Shown here one piece after another: positions 9,301 through 17,339 of a DNA stretch of 28,411 nucleotides. Under the pieces are notes generated by a model. The model was not told the DNA's origin, searched no databases, and was given only the letters and a program-made list of their open reading frames with translations. Origin of the DNA: DSOS01 sp035286585 (GTDB lineage: Bacteria > Chloroflexota > Anaerolineae > Anaerolineales > UBA4823). The stretch covers positions 1 through 28,411 of the forward strand of contig DATEDC010000223.1 in the NCBI GenBank assembly GCA_035286585.1, written 5' to 3'. Positions within the stretch are counted from its first letter, which is position 1. Each line of letters starts with the position of its first letter. A program made the position numbers and the translations under genes.

Positions 9301-11310
9301 ACCACTTTCCCGCCATACGACCCCTGGTACGCCGGCGGCTACCTGAATTATTATTATTACGGCTTCGTGTTTGTCGGCGCGCTGGTCAAATTCCTGGGCA
9401 TCGTTCCGGCTATCGCCTATAACCTGATCATCCCCACCGTTTTCGCCCTGATCGCGATGGGCGCCTTTTCCCTGGGCTGGAACCTGCTCGCCGCCTCCCT
9501 GGCGGGAGGCACGGAAAACGAAAAGCCTCGTTCACTCCGCATTTCTCCCTTCTGGAGCGGGATCGCGGCTGCGCTCGGCATGGCAGTGCTGGGCAACCTG
9601 GGCAGCGTCCGCATGATTTTCCAGGGCTACCAGAGACTGGCTGCCCCCGGCGGCGTCATCGAGGGCGCCAGCCTGTTTACCCGCTGGGGCTGGGCGCTGA
9701 GCGGGGCGCTGCGCGTGCTGGCGGGCGAGGGGATGCCATACAGCCTGGGCGACTGGTACTGGCTGCCCAGCCGGGCGATCCCCGCGCCGGGCGATGTGGA
9801 GCCGATCACAGAATTTCCTTTCTTCACGGTCATTTACGCTGATCTGCATGCCCATCTTTTTGCGCTCCCGATTGCCATCCTGGCGCTGGGGTTTGCGCTC
9901 TCGGTGGTGCTGAGCCGCGGCCGCTGGTCCGGCTGGTTGAGTGCGCTCGGTGGGTTTACCCTTGGCGGCCTGGCAATTGGTGCCCTGCGCCCCACCAATA
10001 CCTGGGATTTTTACCCTTACCTGGCCCTGAGCTGCGTGGCTTTGGCTTATGCGCTGGCCCGCTACTACCGTCCGGGAGCGCGCCTGGCGAGGATATTGGA
10101 GAGCCTGCCGCCACCCGCCACGGGCTGGCTGATGGCGAGCGCTGGCGTGCTGGCGCTGATCGGGCTGACCCAGATCTTGTTCCGTCCTTACGCGGCCTGG
10201 TATGGGCTGGGCTACGGGAAAGTGGCCCTGTGGACGGGCACGCACACCAGCCTGACGGCTTACTTCACCCACTGGGGATTGTTCCTGTTCGTGATCCTGA
10301 GCTGGATGACCTGGGAGACGCGCGCGTGGCTGGCAAGCACGCCGGTATCCGCCCTGCGTAAGCTGGGACCTTACCGGGGCCTGATCCAGCTCGCCCTGGC
10401 GGCGCTCTTCCTGGCGATCCTGATCTTACTCTACTTAGAAGCCTGGATCGCCTGGGTGGTGCTACCGCTGGCAGCCTGGGCGGGCGCCCTGCTGCTCCGC
10501 CCCGGGCTATCCGATGCTCGCCGTTTCGTCATGTTCCTGGTTGGCGCGGGGCTGGTATTGACCCTGATGGTGGAGGTCATCGTGCTGGTGGGCGACGTGG
10601 GCAGGATGAACACGGTGTTTAAATTCTATCTGCAGGTGTGGACGATCCTCGCAGTCAGCGCCGCGGCTGCCCTGGGCTGGCTGCTGGCGGATATCTCGAA
10701 ATGGGAGTGGGGCTGGCGGGCCGCCTGGCAGGTCGGCTTTATCGGCCTGGCGTTTGGGGCGGCCTTGTTTCCCCTGCTGGGGGCCACCGCCAAGATAAAG
10801 GACCGCATAGCGGAAGACGCCCCGCACACCCTGGATGGGATGGCGTTCATGGCCCATGCAACCTATGCCGACTACTGGGGAGAGATGGATTTGAGCCGGG
10901 ACTTCCGGGCGATTCGCTGGATGCAGGAAAATATCCCCGGCTCGCCGGTCATCGTGGAAGCCAACCGGCGCGATCTATACCGCTGGGGCTCGCGCTTCTC
11001 CATCTACACCGGCCTGCCGGGCGTGGTTGGTTGGGAATGGCACCAGCAGCAGCAGCGGGCGCTCCTGCCGGGGAACTGGGTGAGCGACCGCATCGCCGAG
11101 ATCGATCAGTTCTACACCACGACCGACCCGCTTCTGGCTGATCTATTCCTGCGCAAATACAACGTCCGCTATATTGTCCTGGGCCAGCAGGAGCGCGGCC
11201 ATTACGCCGAGGAGGGGCTGGCAAAATTCCCGGCTCAAGATGGCATCCTGTGGCAGACTGTATACCAGGACCGCGATACAATTATTTACCAGGTCATTGC
11301 GGAGCCATGA
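6319..11310 (+). CDS. Giant fusion: GT39-like glycosyltransferase half + YYY-family (DUF2298) membrane half
   Basis: This is a 1663-residue membrane protein made of three parts. Residues 1-480 are GT39-like: a first helix, then an acidic loop with D49-E50 (HPDERF), then repeated helices with a VDTFLNFFTYLAIYFAVR segment. Residues about 490-850 are hydrophilic and probably extracytoplasmic, with a beta-rich stretch near 530-650. Residues about 850-1663 are a YYY-family domain (TIGR03662 Chlor_Arch_YYY / DUF2298, function unknown). Its landmarks are FPPYDPW (997-1003), YYYYG (1011-1015), DLHAH (1175-1179), NTWD, VFKFYLQVW and a C-terminal GWEWHQQQQR. I chose the ATG at 6319, which overlaps the upstream gene by 8 bases, over a TTG at 6307. 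The last bases overlap the next gene (ATGA). A role in outer-face glycan assembly is inference. Confidence 0.85.
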   Translation: MNEKPRVGTSQLRRQAIIFDLLLLCVLLMGVYFRLLGLNWGEYKNLHPDERFLAWVGTDIRPIGVDPEGLGPPPSVATIPWRAAYPEQFTDCTEWGGYFDASCSPLNPNNRGHGFYVYGTLPLFVTRYLVEWVWGHSGFNEMTDIGRALSTLVDLLVVFLVYLIAARLYDRRVGLLAAAFSAMAVLQIQLAHYFTVDTFLNFFTYLAIYFAVRVIGETWGRGEAFKVSSLFRQPHFWLSLAFGFSLGSAVASKLNAAPVAAALPAAFGLALLRLPPGERLQRGKQALLYLVLAAAVSLIAFRLFQPYAFSGPGIFGLKPNPHWVANIREQRVQAAGDVDFPPAMQWARRPVWFSAQNMLFWGLGLPLGVLAWAGFFWAGWRMLTDRNGQRLEWQRHALLWGWTGAYFIWQSLQFNPTMRYQLPIYPSLAIFAGWALVALYDRKKKAASLEEYPSGRPLWPRLLSLVIGGAVLAGTFAWAYAFTRIYARQITRVEASRWIYQNVPGPINIRIERETGTHSLPLPFPYGLTVAPDRPFVTSFTPQVAGAISAIYLPKVVSLEAGAGVGEITLEILRPGEAVVLASASFRYTPPASSGGQGSEHLLSLDRRVRVEPAQAYQMVITMRAGSGTVSLIGSAPANESTWDDGLPLPLDGLDGYSGTYQPGLNFEMYWDDNPEKYERMVSILDQADHLFISSSRQWGSLPRIPERYPLVAAYYRHLLGCPPERQVEWCYNVAQPGMFAGELGFELVKVFQSDPAVGLLRINDQPSEEAFTVYDHPKVFIFRKTAAYDPARVRSILGAVDLSQVVHVTPKKAGSHPANLMLPLERWAEQQNGGTWVELFDTRAIYNRYPGLGAILWYLSISLLGLLAYPLVRMALPGLPDRGYPLARTTGLLLLSYLAWIAGSARLPFSRMTIAFCLLLLAAIGLLAAVRQREELRQEWRTRRGYFLTVEGLFLLFFVFDLLIRLGNPDLWHPWKGGEKPMDFAYFNAVLKSTTFPPYDPWYAGGYLNYYYYGFVFVGALVKFLGIVPAIAYNLIIPTVFALIAMGAFSLGWNLLAASLAGGTENEKPRSLRISPFWSGIAAALGMAVLGNLGSVRMIFQGYQRLAAPGGVIEGASLFTRWGWALSGALRVLAGEGMPYSLGDWYWLPSRAIPAPGDVEPITEFPFFTVIYADLHAHLFALPIAILALGFALSVVLSRGRWSGWLSALGGFTLGGLAIGALRPTNTWDFYPYLALSCVALAYALARYYRPGARLARILESLPPPATGWLMASAGVLALIGLTQILFRPYAAWYGLGYGKVALWTGTHTSLTAYFTHWGLFLFVILSWMTWETRAWLASTPVSALRKLGPYRGLIQLALAALFLAILILLYLEAWIAWVVLPLAAWAGALLLRPGLSDARRFVMFLVGAGLVLTLMVEVIVLVGDVGRMNTVFKFYLQVWTILAVSAAAALGWLLADISKWEWGWRAAWQVGFIGLAFGAALFPLLGATAKIKDRIAEDAPHTLDGMAFMAHATYADYWGEMDLSRDFRAIRWMQENIPGSPVIVEANRRDLYRWGSRFSIYTGLPGVVGWEWHQQQQRALLPGNWVSDRIAEIDQFYTTTDPLLADLFLRKYNVRYIVLGQQERGHYAEEGLAKFPAQDGILWQTVYQDRDTIIYQVIAEP

Positions 11311-14045
11311 TCCCCTCCCTCTCTTGGTACCTCTCCATCTCCGCGCTGGGCTGGCTGGTTTTCCCGCTCGCCTATCGCCTGCTGCCCGCTCTGCCGGATC
11401 GGGGCTATATCTTCAGCCGCAGCCTGGGATGGCTGCTCTGGGCTTACACTTTCTGGTTGCTGGCCTCGCTGCAGGTGCTGCCCAACACCCTGGGCGGCGT
11501 GTGGGCCGCCCTGCTGCCGCTGGCTGGGGGAACCGCCTGGGCGCTGAGCAAGTCCTCGCCTGCGGAGATGGTGAGCTGGCTGCGTCTCCACTCCCGTCTG
11601 GTTCTATTTGTCGAAATTCTGTTTTTTCTCAGCTTTTCCGCGATGGCCTTGGTGCGGGCAGCCAATCCGGAGATCCTGGGCACCGAAAAGCCGATGGAGC
11701 TGGCCTTTATCAACGCCATCCTGAGCTCGCCGGGGTTCCCGCCCCACGATCCCTGGCTCTCGGGTCACGCCATATCCTATTACTATTTCGGTTACGTCAT
11801 GGTCGCCGCCCTCGCCAGGCTGACCGGCGTGCCGGGGGACATTGCTTTCAACCTGGGCGTGGCGCTGGTGTTTGCGCTCAGCGCGCTGGGCGCCTATGGG
11901 GTTGTTTATAACCTGCTCGCCAGGTTGGGCGCCTCCCGAGGCGATTCCCCCAGGCCCGCCTGGAGGGTTTACGCCCTGCTTGGGCCGCTCTTCGTGCTCC
12001 TGGTGAGCAACGCGGAGGGTTTTTTAGAGCTGCTGCACGCCCGCGGGCTATTCTGGAAGGAGAGCGCTCCGGGCCAGCTCGTCTCCGGCTTTTGGCGCTG
12101 GTTGGATATGCGCGAGCTGAGCCAGCCTCCGTCGCAGCCAGTTGGTTGGCTGCCGGGGCGCTTCCTGTGGTGGTGGCGCGCCTCCCGCGTGGTACAGGAC
12201 TACGATTTTGCCGGGAATTGGAAAGAGGTCATTAACGAGTTCCCGGTATTCACCTTCATCCTGTCTGACCTGCACCCGCACGTCCTGGCCATGCCGTTTG
12301 CATTTTTGGCGATGGCCCTGGCTCTAAATGTTTTCTATGGAGGGGGCTCCGGTAGCGCGGGTTGGCTGCGCCGTAGCCTGGATCGGCGCACAATAGCCTG
12401 GATAGCTGTCCTACTGCTACTGGCAGGGATGGGCTCACTCTGGGTGGCCGCGAACAGTCTAAGCCTGAAGGTGGGTGCATTGGCGGCGGTGTGCTTATTG
12501 GGCGGTGGTGTTCTTCTGATCAGCCAGCTACCCCACTTACGCCAGCATGGCAGCCAGGCGTTCACACAGGCTGGTCTGGGTTGGCTTGATGTCGGAGTGC
12601 CTCTCCATCTTGACCGCGGTTACTTCGTGCTGAGCTGCGTGAGCCTGGGAGGCCTGGCGTTTTTGAACACCTGGGATTACCCCTTTTACATCGCCTTGTT
12701 TGCGACTGCTTATGTGCTTGCCAGGCGGGGTCAGAAATCGGGGCGGGCTTTTGATGAAGGCGAGGACCAGCCGGGTGAGGTGAAAACATTATCATTCTTT
12801 GAGCTTGCCGGCGATTTCATCAAGTTAAGCCTGGTGGTCAGTATCAGCGGGTTTGTGCTTTACCTGCCCTTCTACATGGGCTTCTCTTCCCAGGCGGGCG
12901 GAGTGCTGCCCAACCTGGTGTATCCGACCCGCGGGGCGCATCTGTGGGTGATGTTTGCCACGCTGCTTTTGCCGCTCATTTTTTATCTGCTCTATCTCTG
13001 GCGCTCGGGCGAGGGGGAATTGAACTGGAAAGGATTCGGTTTAGCCGGTGGAATTACCCTGGGTTTGATCGCGTTCACCCTGGTATTGACTCTGGTCATC
13101 CTGCTCGTCCCGCTAGCCAGCCAGGCGTTCCTGAACAGCCTGACTGCTCCCGGGGGAGCAGAGCTGGTAAGGGAAGCATTTTTACGCCGCCTGACCAGCC
13201 CAGGCGGCTGGGTCACCTTATTTCTGTTGCTCGGATTCATCTTAGCCTTACTGTGGGGGCGCAAGACTGCATCCGTATCCTCCCAGCACACCCGGTGGAC
13301 CCCCTCCCCCCATGACTATGCTTTGCTGCTGATCACCCTCGGGACTCTGCTGGTGTATGTCCCGGAGTTTATTTACCTGCGTGATTTTTTTGGCTACCGC
13401 ATCAACACGATTTTTAAGTTTTACTACCAGGCCTGGCTAATTTGGGGGGTGGCAGCCGCATTCGGTGTCGCCGTCGTGCTGGAGAGTCTGAGGGGAGCCT
13501 GGGGGCTGATTTACCGTCTGGGTTTAGCCATCGTGCTGGCGATTGGCCTGACCTATACCGTGTTGGGTTTCTGGACGAAGACCAACGGCTTCAAGCCGCC
13601 GGGTGGTTTTAGCCTGGATGGGACAGCCTATCTCGAGCGTGGGTCGCCGGATGAATTTGCCACCATCGCCTGGTTGAGGGAGGCGCCGGCGGGCGTGGTG
13701 GCTGAGGCAGTTGGAGGGAGCTACTCCGCTTATGGCAGGGTCTCGATGTTGAGCGGTAAGCCCACGGTGCTGGGCTGGGATTTTCACGAGTTCCAATGGC
13801 GGGGTGGGGGGGATTTGCTGGGCAGCCGCCAGAGCGACATCCAGCGCCTGTACTGCACGAATGACTGGAGCGAGGCGGAGGAGATTATAAGCCAGTATGA
13901 CATACGCTACGTTTTTATCGGCCGGCTGGAACGCTCTACCTATAATTCCGACAGATGCCCCGGAGGGCTGGACGAAAGGAAGTTCCAGCGCAATTTGGCT
14001 CTTGTTTTTCAGCAGGGCGAGGCAAGCATCTACGCAGTCCCATGA
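11307..14045 (+). CDS. YYY-family (DUF2298) integral membrane protein
   Basis: This 912-residue multi-spanning protein is a single-domain member of the YYY family. It is plainly a paralogue of the C-terminal half of the preceding gene. Shared landmarks in order are LPDRGY near the N-terminus, EKPMELAFINAI, FPPHDPW (D148), YYYFG (158-162), INEFPVFTFILSDLHPH (DLHPH at 321-325), NTWDYPFY, INTIFKFYYQAW and GWDFHEFQWR. It contains an extra segment of roughly 95 residues (about 345-440), partly hydrophobic, that the fusion protein lacks. The ATG at 11307 overlaps the upstream TGA (ATGA), so it replaces the longer GTG-type reading from 11250. Family function is unknown; neighbours point to glycan synthesis or export. 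Confidence 0.88.
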   Translation: MIPSLSWYLSISALGWLVFPLAYRLLPALPDRGYIFSRSLGWLLWAYTFWLLASLQVLPNTLGGVWAALLPLAGGTAWALSKSSPAEMVSWLRLHSRLVLFVEILFFLSFSAMALVRAANPEILGTEKPMELAFINAILSSPGFPPHDPWLSGHAISYYYFGYVMVAALARLTGVPGDIAFNLGVALVFALSALGAYGVVYNLLARLGASRGDSPRPAWRVYALLGPLFVLLVSNAEGFLELLHARGLFWKESAPGQLVSGFWRWLDMRELSQPPSQPVGWLPGRFLWWWRASRVVQDYDFAGNWKEVINEFPVFTFILSDLHPHVLAMPFAFLAMALALNVFYGGGSGSAGWLRRSLDRRTIAWIAVLLLLAGMGSLWVAANSLSLKVGALAAVCLLGGGVLLISQLPHLRQHGSQAFTQAGLGWLDVGVPLHLDRGYFVLSCVSLGGLAFLNTWDYPFYIALFATAYVLARRGQKSGRAFDEGEDQPGEVKTLSFFELAGDFIKLSLVVSISGFVLYLPFYMGFSSQAGGVLPNLVYPTRGAHLWVMFATLLLPLIFYLLYLWRSGEGELNWKGFGLAGGITLGLIAFTLVLTLVILLVPLASQAFLNSLTAPGGAELVREAFLRRLTSPGGWVTLFLLLGFILALLWGRKTASVSSQHTRWTPSPHDYALLLITLGTLLVYVPEFIYLRDFFGYRINTIFKFYYQAWLIWGVAAAFGVAVVLESLRGAWGLIYRLGLAIVLAIGLTYTVLGFWTKTNGFKPPGGFSLDGTAYLERGSPDEFATIAWLREAPAGVVAEAVGGSYSAYGRVSMLSGKPTVLGWDFHEFQWRGGGDLLGSRQSDIQRLYCTNDWSEAEEIISQYDIRYVFIGRLERSTYNSDRCPGGLDERKFQRNLALVFQQGEASIYAVP

Positions 14046-14059
14046 GCCGCGTTGTTCAG

Positions 14060-14065
14060 TATAAT
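14060..14065 (+). promoter_or_regulatory. Possible internal promoter, -10 hexamer
   Basis: A perfect TATAAT lies in the 36-base gap between the YYY gene and the next GT39-like gene, 16 bases before the ATG at 14082. No -35 hexamer is found 16-18 bases upstream and there is no TGn extension, so it may be chance. It is the only candidate internal promoter I see in the glycan gene run. Confidence 0.35.
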
Positions 14066-14081
14066 ACCCCCTGGTCGAGTG

Positions 14082-15878
14082 ATGAAATCACAGCAGTTCA
14101 CCCTTGAGCACGCCCTGTATATCCTGGCAATTTTCCTGGCGCTTGGGGTTCGTTGGCTGAACCTGGGGGAGTACCCGCTCCAGGAAAACGAAGCCCGCGC
14201 CGCCCTTAACGCCCTGAATCTCCTTCGAGACGACCAGACTGAGATCGCCCCTGATCTGGAAGACCCGCAGCCGGGGTATCACACCCTCACCTGGCTGGCG
14301 TTTGAGATTTTGGGCGACCAGAACGCCATTGCTCGCATGTGGCCTGTCCTGGCGGGCGCACTTTTAGCCGCCGTTCCGTTCTTATTCAGGTCGCTCCTCG
14401 GGCGACCGGCAGCGCTGGCGCTCGCCTTTATGCTCGCCCTCGACCCCGGCATGGTCGCCGCGGCGCGCCAGGCGGACGGGCGGATGATGGCTCTCGGTTT
14501 TGCCTCCTTCGCCGCTGGCCTGGCTTACCAGAGCAAGATGAGCTGGGCTGGCATCTTCTTCGGGCTGGCGCTGCTCTGCGGACCCAGCGTCATTCCGGGC
14601 CTGGCGGGCTTGTTCCTCGCCTGGGCGATTGGCAACTGGCTGATCAAGCGGCGCCAGGCTGGAGAGGCGCAAGGCGAACCAGGAACTGAGCCGCCTCTGG
14701 TTTACCCGCAGGTTCAATGGCGAGAAATCCTCGTCTCGGCCGGTTTGACGATATTTGTAGTTGGCGCCCTATTCTTCCGCTACCCGCAGGGGTTGGGCAA
14801 CTGGATTGCCGCTGTGCCGGCTTTCTTCCAGGGCTGGGTCGAGCCCTCGGGCGCGCCAGTTGGCCGCCTGCTGGTCGTTCTGCTGGTGTACCAGCCGCTG
14901 GGGGTGATCTTTGGATTGAGCGGAGTGGTGCGCGGCTGGCTGCGGGCGGACCCGCATTATCAAAGGCTGGGGTTGTGGTTCCTGGTCTCGCTCACCCTGG
15001 CCTTGCTCTACCCTGCCAGGCAGGTGAGCGACCTCATCTGGGCGCTGGCTCCGCTTCTGGCGCTGGCCGCTTTGGAGATAGACCAATTCCTGGAATTCGA
15101 CCGCGGCGACGAGGCTGTGCCTCTCGGCCTGGCGACGCTCGTCGTGCTGCTGCTGATCATCTTCTGGCAGAATCTGCTCGGATTGGAGCCGTTCGTGATC
15201 GACAACCCGGAGCTGATCCTGCGCCTGTTTGTCATCGGGGGCATCCTGGTGCTGGTGGCGATTTCTACCACGCTGATCGGCCTGGGCTGGTCCTGGCTGA
15301 GCGCCGGGCGCGGGCTGGTTTGGGGCTTGTGCCTGGCGTTAGGCTTCTATTGGTTGGCGAATGTGGGGGAAATTTTGCAGAAACCGCTGGATAGCCGACT
15401 GAGCATTTGGCGGCCTTCGCCAGCCTCTGGGGATGCAGATCTTTTCACCCAAACCATCGCAGATCTATCCACCTGGAACACGGGGCGCCTCGATGGTTTG
15501 GACATCGTGGTCGCTGTCGATTCGGCGGCCTTGCGCTGGTCTCTGCGGGATCACCCGAATGCCACCTATATACCGGAATCTCAAGCCGGGGCGATCCAGG
15601 GACAACCTTCGCTGTTGGTGACCCGCCAAACCCAGGCCGAGCCCAGCCTGGGAGCCGACTACCGGGGGCAGGATTTTCTTTGGTGGACTTACCCAGATTG
15701 GCCGGGGGCTTTTCCGCCCAATCTGGCTTCCTGGATCGTCTTTCGCCGCCTCCCGCAAAGGCAGGAGCAAATCATCCTCTGGGCGCGCAACGACCTCTTC
15801 CCCAGCGATGTTAACCTGAACGCGCTCGATGACCAGGGACCTCCGCTCATCATCACCCCTGGGGAGATTGAGCCATAG
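14082..15878 (+). CDS. GT39-like (GT-C) integral membrane protein
   Basis: This 598-residue membrane protein has a GT39/PMT-like N-terminal half. After the first helix there is an acidic loop, LQENEARAAL (residues about 34-43), in the position of the catalytic DE of this fold. Then come PGYHTLTW and helices containing LGRPAALALAFMLALDPGMV, a pattern typical of bacterial GT-C proteins. About ten to twelve helices are followed by an extracytoplasmic C-terminal domain of roughly 150 residues that ends in ITPGEIEP. Proteins with PMT-like N-termini are known to sit beside YYY proteins (family TIGR03663), but the HGP tripeptide of that family is not seen here. The ATG at 14082 is preferred over a TTG at 14052. 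The substrate is unknown. The gene ends 22 bases before cmk. Confidence 0.8.
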   Translation: MKSQQFTLEHALYILAIFLALGVRWLNLGEYPLQENEARAALNALNLLRDDQTEIAPDLEDPQPGYHTLTWLAFEILGDQNAIARMWPVLAGALLAAVPFLFRSLLGRPAALALAFMLALDPGMVAAARQADGRMMALGFASFAAGLAYQSKMSWAGIFFGLALLCGPSVIPGLAGLFLAWAIGNWLIKRRQAGEAQGEPGTEPPLVYPQVQWREILVSAGLTIFVVGALFFRYPQGLGNWIAAVPAFFQGWVEPSGAPVGRLLVVLLVYQPLGVIFGLSGVVRGWLRADPHYQRLGLWFLVSLTLALLYPARQVSDLIWALAPLLALAALEIDQFLEFDRGDEAVPLGLATLVVLLLIIFWQNLLGLEPFVIDNPELILRLFVIGGILVLVAISTTLIGLGWSWLSAGRGLVWGLCLALGFYWLANVGEILQKPLDSRLSIWRPSPASGDADLFTQTIADLSTWNTGRLDGLDIVVAVDSAALRWSLRDHPNATYIPESQAGAIQGQPSLLVTRQTQAEPSLGADYRGQDFLWWTYPDWPGAFPPNLASWIVFRRLPQRQEQIILWARNDLFPSDVNLNALDDQGPPLIITPGEIEP

Positions 15879-15900
15879 ATTTATACGCCCAGGCGAGAGA

Positions 15901-16614
15901 ATGAAGACGCTACCCAGTATTATCGCCATTGATGGTCCGGCAGCTTCAGGAAAGTCCACCCTGGCAAAAAACCTGGCCGAGCACCTGGGCTATTTATATT
16001 TCGATACCGGCGTCATGTACCGCGCGGTGACCTGGGTGGGGTTAGAGCGGGGCTACGCCTTGGATGACGAGGAGCTGATCACAAGCCTGGCGGAACGCAC
16101 CCGCATCGACGTGCAGCCTCCCTCCGTAGAGGATGGGCGCGCTTACGATGTGCTGGTGGATGGGCGGGACGTAACCTGGCAGATACGCCAGCCGGAGGTG
16201 GACGCTTATGTCTCGCTCGTCTCCGCTTATCCCGGCGTGCGCCTTGCCCTGAGCGCCCAGCAGCGGCGGGTCGGCCTGCGCGGGGAGGTGGTGATGGTCG
16301 GCCGCGACATCGGAACGGTTGTCCTGCCGGAAGCCGATTTAAAGCTCTACCTGGTCGCTTCGGCCGAGGAGCGGGCGCGGCGGCGGTTTACAGAGCTCGA
16401 TCAGCGGGGCGAGCACGTGACCGAGAGTGCCATTCTGGACGCCGTGATGAAACGCGATCAGATCGATTCGAGCCGGGACGTTTCCCCACTGCGCCCAGCC
16501 GAGGATGCGGTCATTCTGGATTCGGAGGGCCTGGATTCAGAGCAGGTGTTAAACTACGTGAAAGCGTTGATTGCCCAGGCGAACACAACGGATCGCACCG
16601 ATTCATCGCCTTAG
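15901..16614 (+). CDS. cmk: Cytidylate kinase
   Basis: This 237-residue CMP/dCMP kinase phosphorylates CMP to CDP using ATP. It supplies CTP and the CDP-diacylglycerol pathway, and acts in the cytoplasm. The P-loop GPAASGKST is at residues 12-20 and is followed by the family motif FDTGVMYRAVT (34-44). GRDIGTVVLPEADLKLYLVAS and the Arg-rich lid region (EERARRRFTEL) match the Cmk family, as does the ending region KRDQIDSSRDVSPL. Length is normal. The ATG at 15901 follows a purine-rich AGGCGAGAGA; the frame is open further upstream, but the extension overlaps the previous gene and is not conserved-looking. Its place directly before PlsC-type acyltransferases is a common bacterial arrangement and fits phospholipid synthesis. 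Confidence 0.97.
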   Translation: MKTLPSIIAIDGPAASGKSTLAKNLAEHLGYLYFDTGVMYRAVTWVGLERGYALDDEELITSLAERTRIDVQPPSVEDGRAYDVLVDGRDVTWQIRQPEVDAYVSLVSAYPGVRLALSAQQRRVGLRGEVVMVGRDIGTVVLPEADLKLYLVASAEERARRRFTELDQRGEHVTESAILDAVMKRDQIDSSRDVSPLRPAEDAVILDSEGLDSEQVLNYVKALIAQANTTDRTDSSP

Positions 16615-16643
16615 CGCAAGTCGTTGGGAGGGTTCAGTCTGCC

Positions 16644-17339
16644 ATGTCCAAGCAACTTGGCGAGCGAGCCACGCGGTCATCTTACCAGCTACCAATTCGC
16701 ACTAGGCTGGCGCGCTGGGGGTTGCGTCCTATTTTTCGCGGCCTGTTCCATCTCTTGAGCCGGGTGGTGGTCACTGGTCGAGAAAACGTGCCTGCCGAAG
16801 GGCCTTATATCATCGCCGCCAATCATATCTCCTTGTTCGAACCGCCTCTCATCCTTGCCTTTTGGCCGGTACCAGCGGAAGCGATCAGCGCAGCGGATGT
16901 GTGGGATCGGCGCGGGCAGGGCTGGCTGGTCGACCTGTACGGCGCCATCCCGGTGCGCCGTGGGGAATACAACCGCCGGGTGCTGAACAGCATGCTGGCT
17001 GCGCTGCAAGCGGGTCGCCCGCTTTTGATCGCCCCTGAAGGCGGTCGTACCCACACGCCTGGTCTGCGCCGAGGCATGCCCGGGATTGCCTATGTGGTAC
17101 AGAAATCGGGCGCCTCCGTCGTGCCAGTGGGCATCGTCGGCACTTCAGACGACTTTCTCAAGCAGGCCTTGCGAGGCAAACGGCGAGTCCTGGAAATGAG
17201 AATTGGCAAGCCTTTCTGCCTGCCCGAGGATGAAAGCGAGGGCGATCAGCGGAAGGCTGCGCGCCAGAAAATCGTGGATTTGATTATGGAACGGATTGCA
17301 GAATTGCTGCCGCCGGAATACCGGGGGGTGTATGGATAA
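16644..17339 (+). CDS. PlsC-type 1-acylglycerol-3-phosphate acyltransferase (copy 1 of 3)
   Basis: This 231-residue acyltransferase of the LPLAT/PlsC family probably acylates lysophosphatidic acid at the inner face of the membrane. Motif I reads NHISLFE, with H61 and E66: the usual HX4D has Glu in place of Asp. Motif II is IPVRRGEYNRR. Motif III is PEGGRT, with E132. The later VPVGIVG stretch is also typical. A hydrophobic segment (residues about 25-45) may anchor it. It ends in LPPEYRGVYG, shared with the next two genes. GGGAGG 13 bases before the ATG at 16644 may be its ribosome binding site. Whether it is the main PlsC or an accessory one cannot be told from sequence. Confidence 0.88.
   Translation: MSKQLGERATRSSYQLPIRTRLARWGLRPIFRGLFHLLSRVVVTGRENVPAEGPYIIAANHISLFEPPLILAFWPVPAEAISAADVWDRRGQGWLVDLYGAIPVRRGEYNRRVLNSMLAALQAGRPLLIAPEGGRTHTPGLRRGMPGIAYVVQKSGASVVPVGIVGTSDDFLKQALRGKRRVLEMRIGKPFCLPEDESEGDQRKAARQKIVDLIMERIAELLPPEYRGVYG

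Noticed and set aside
8412..9422. 336-codon frame inside the GT39-YYY fusion gene
   Set aside because: Out-of-frame shadow with Pro/Arg/Gly-rich composition; the fusion reading frame is continuous and has conserved motifs on both sides. No frameshift is indicated.
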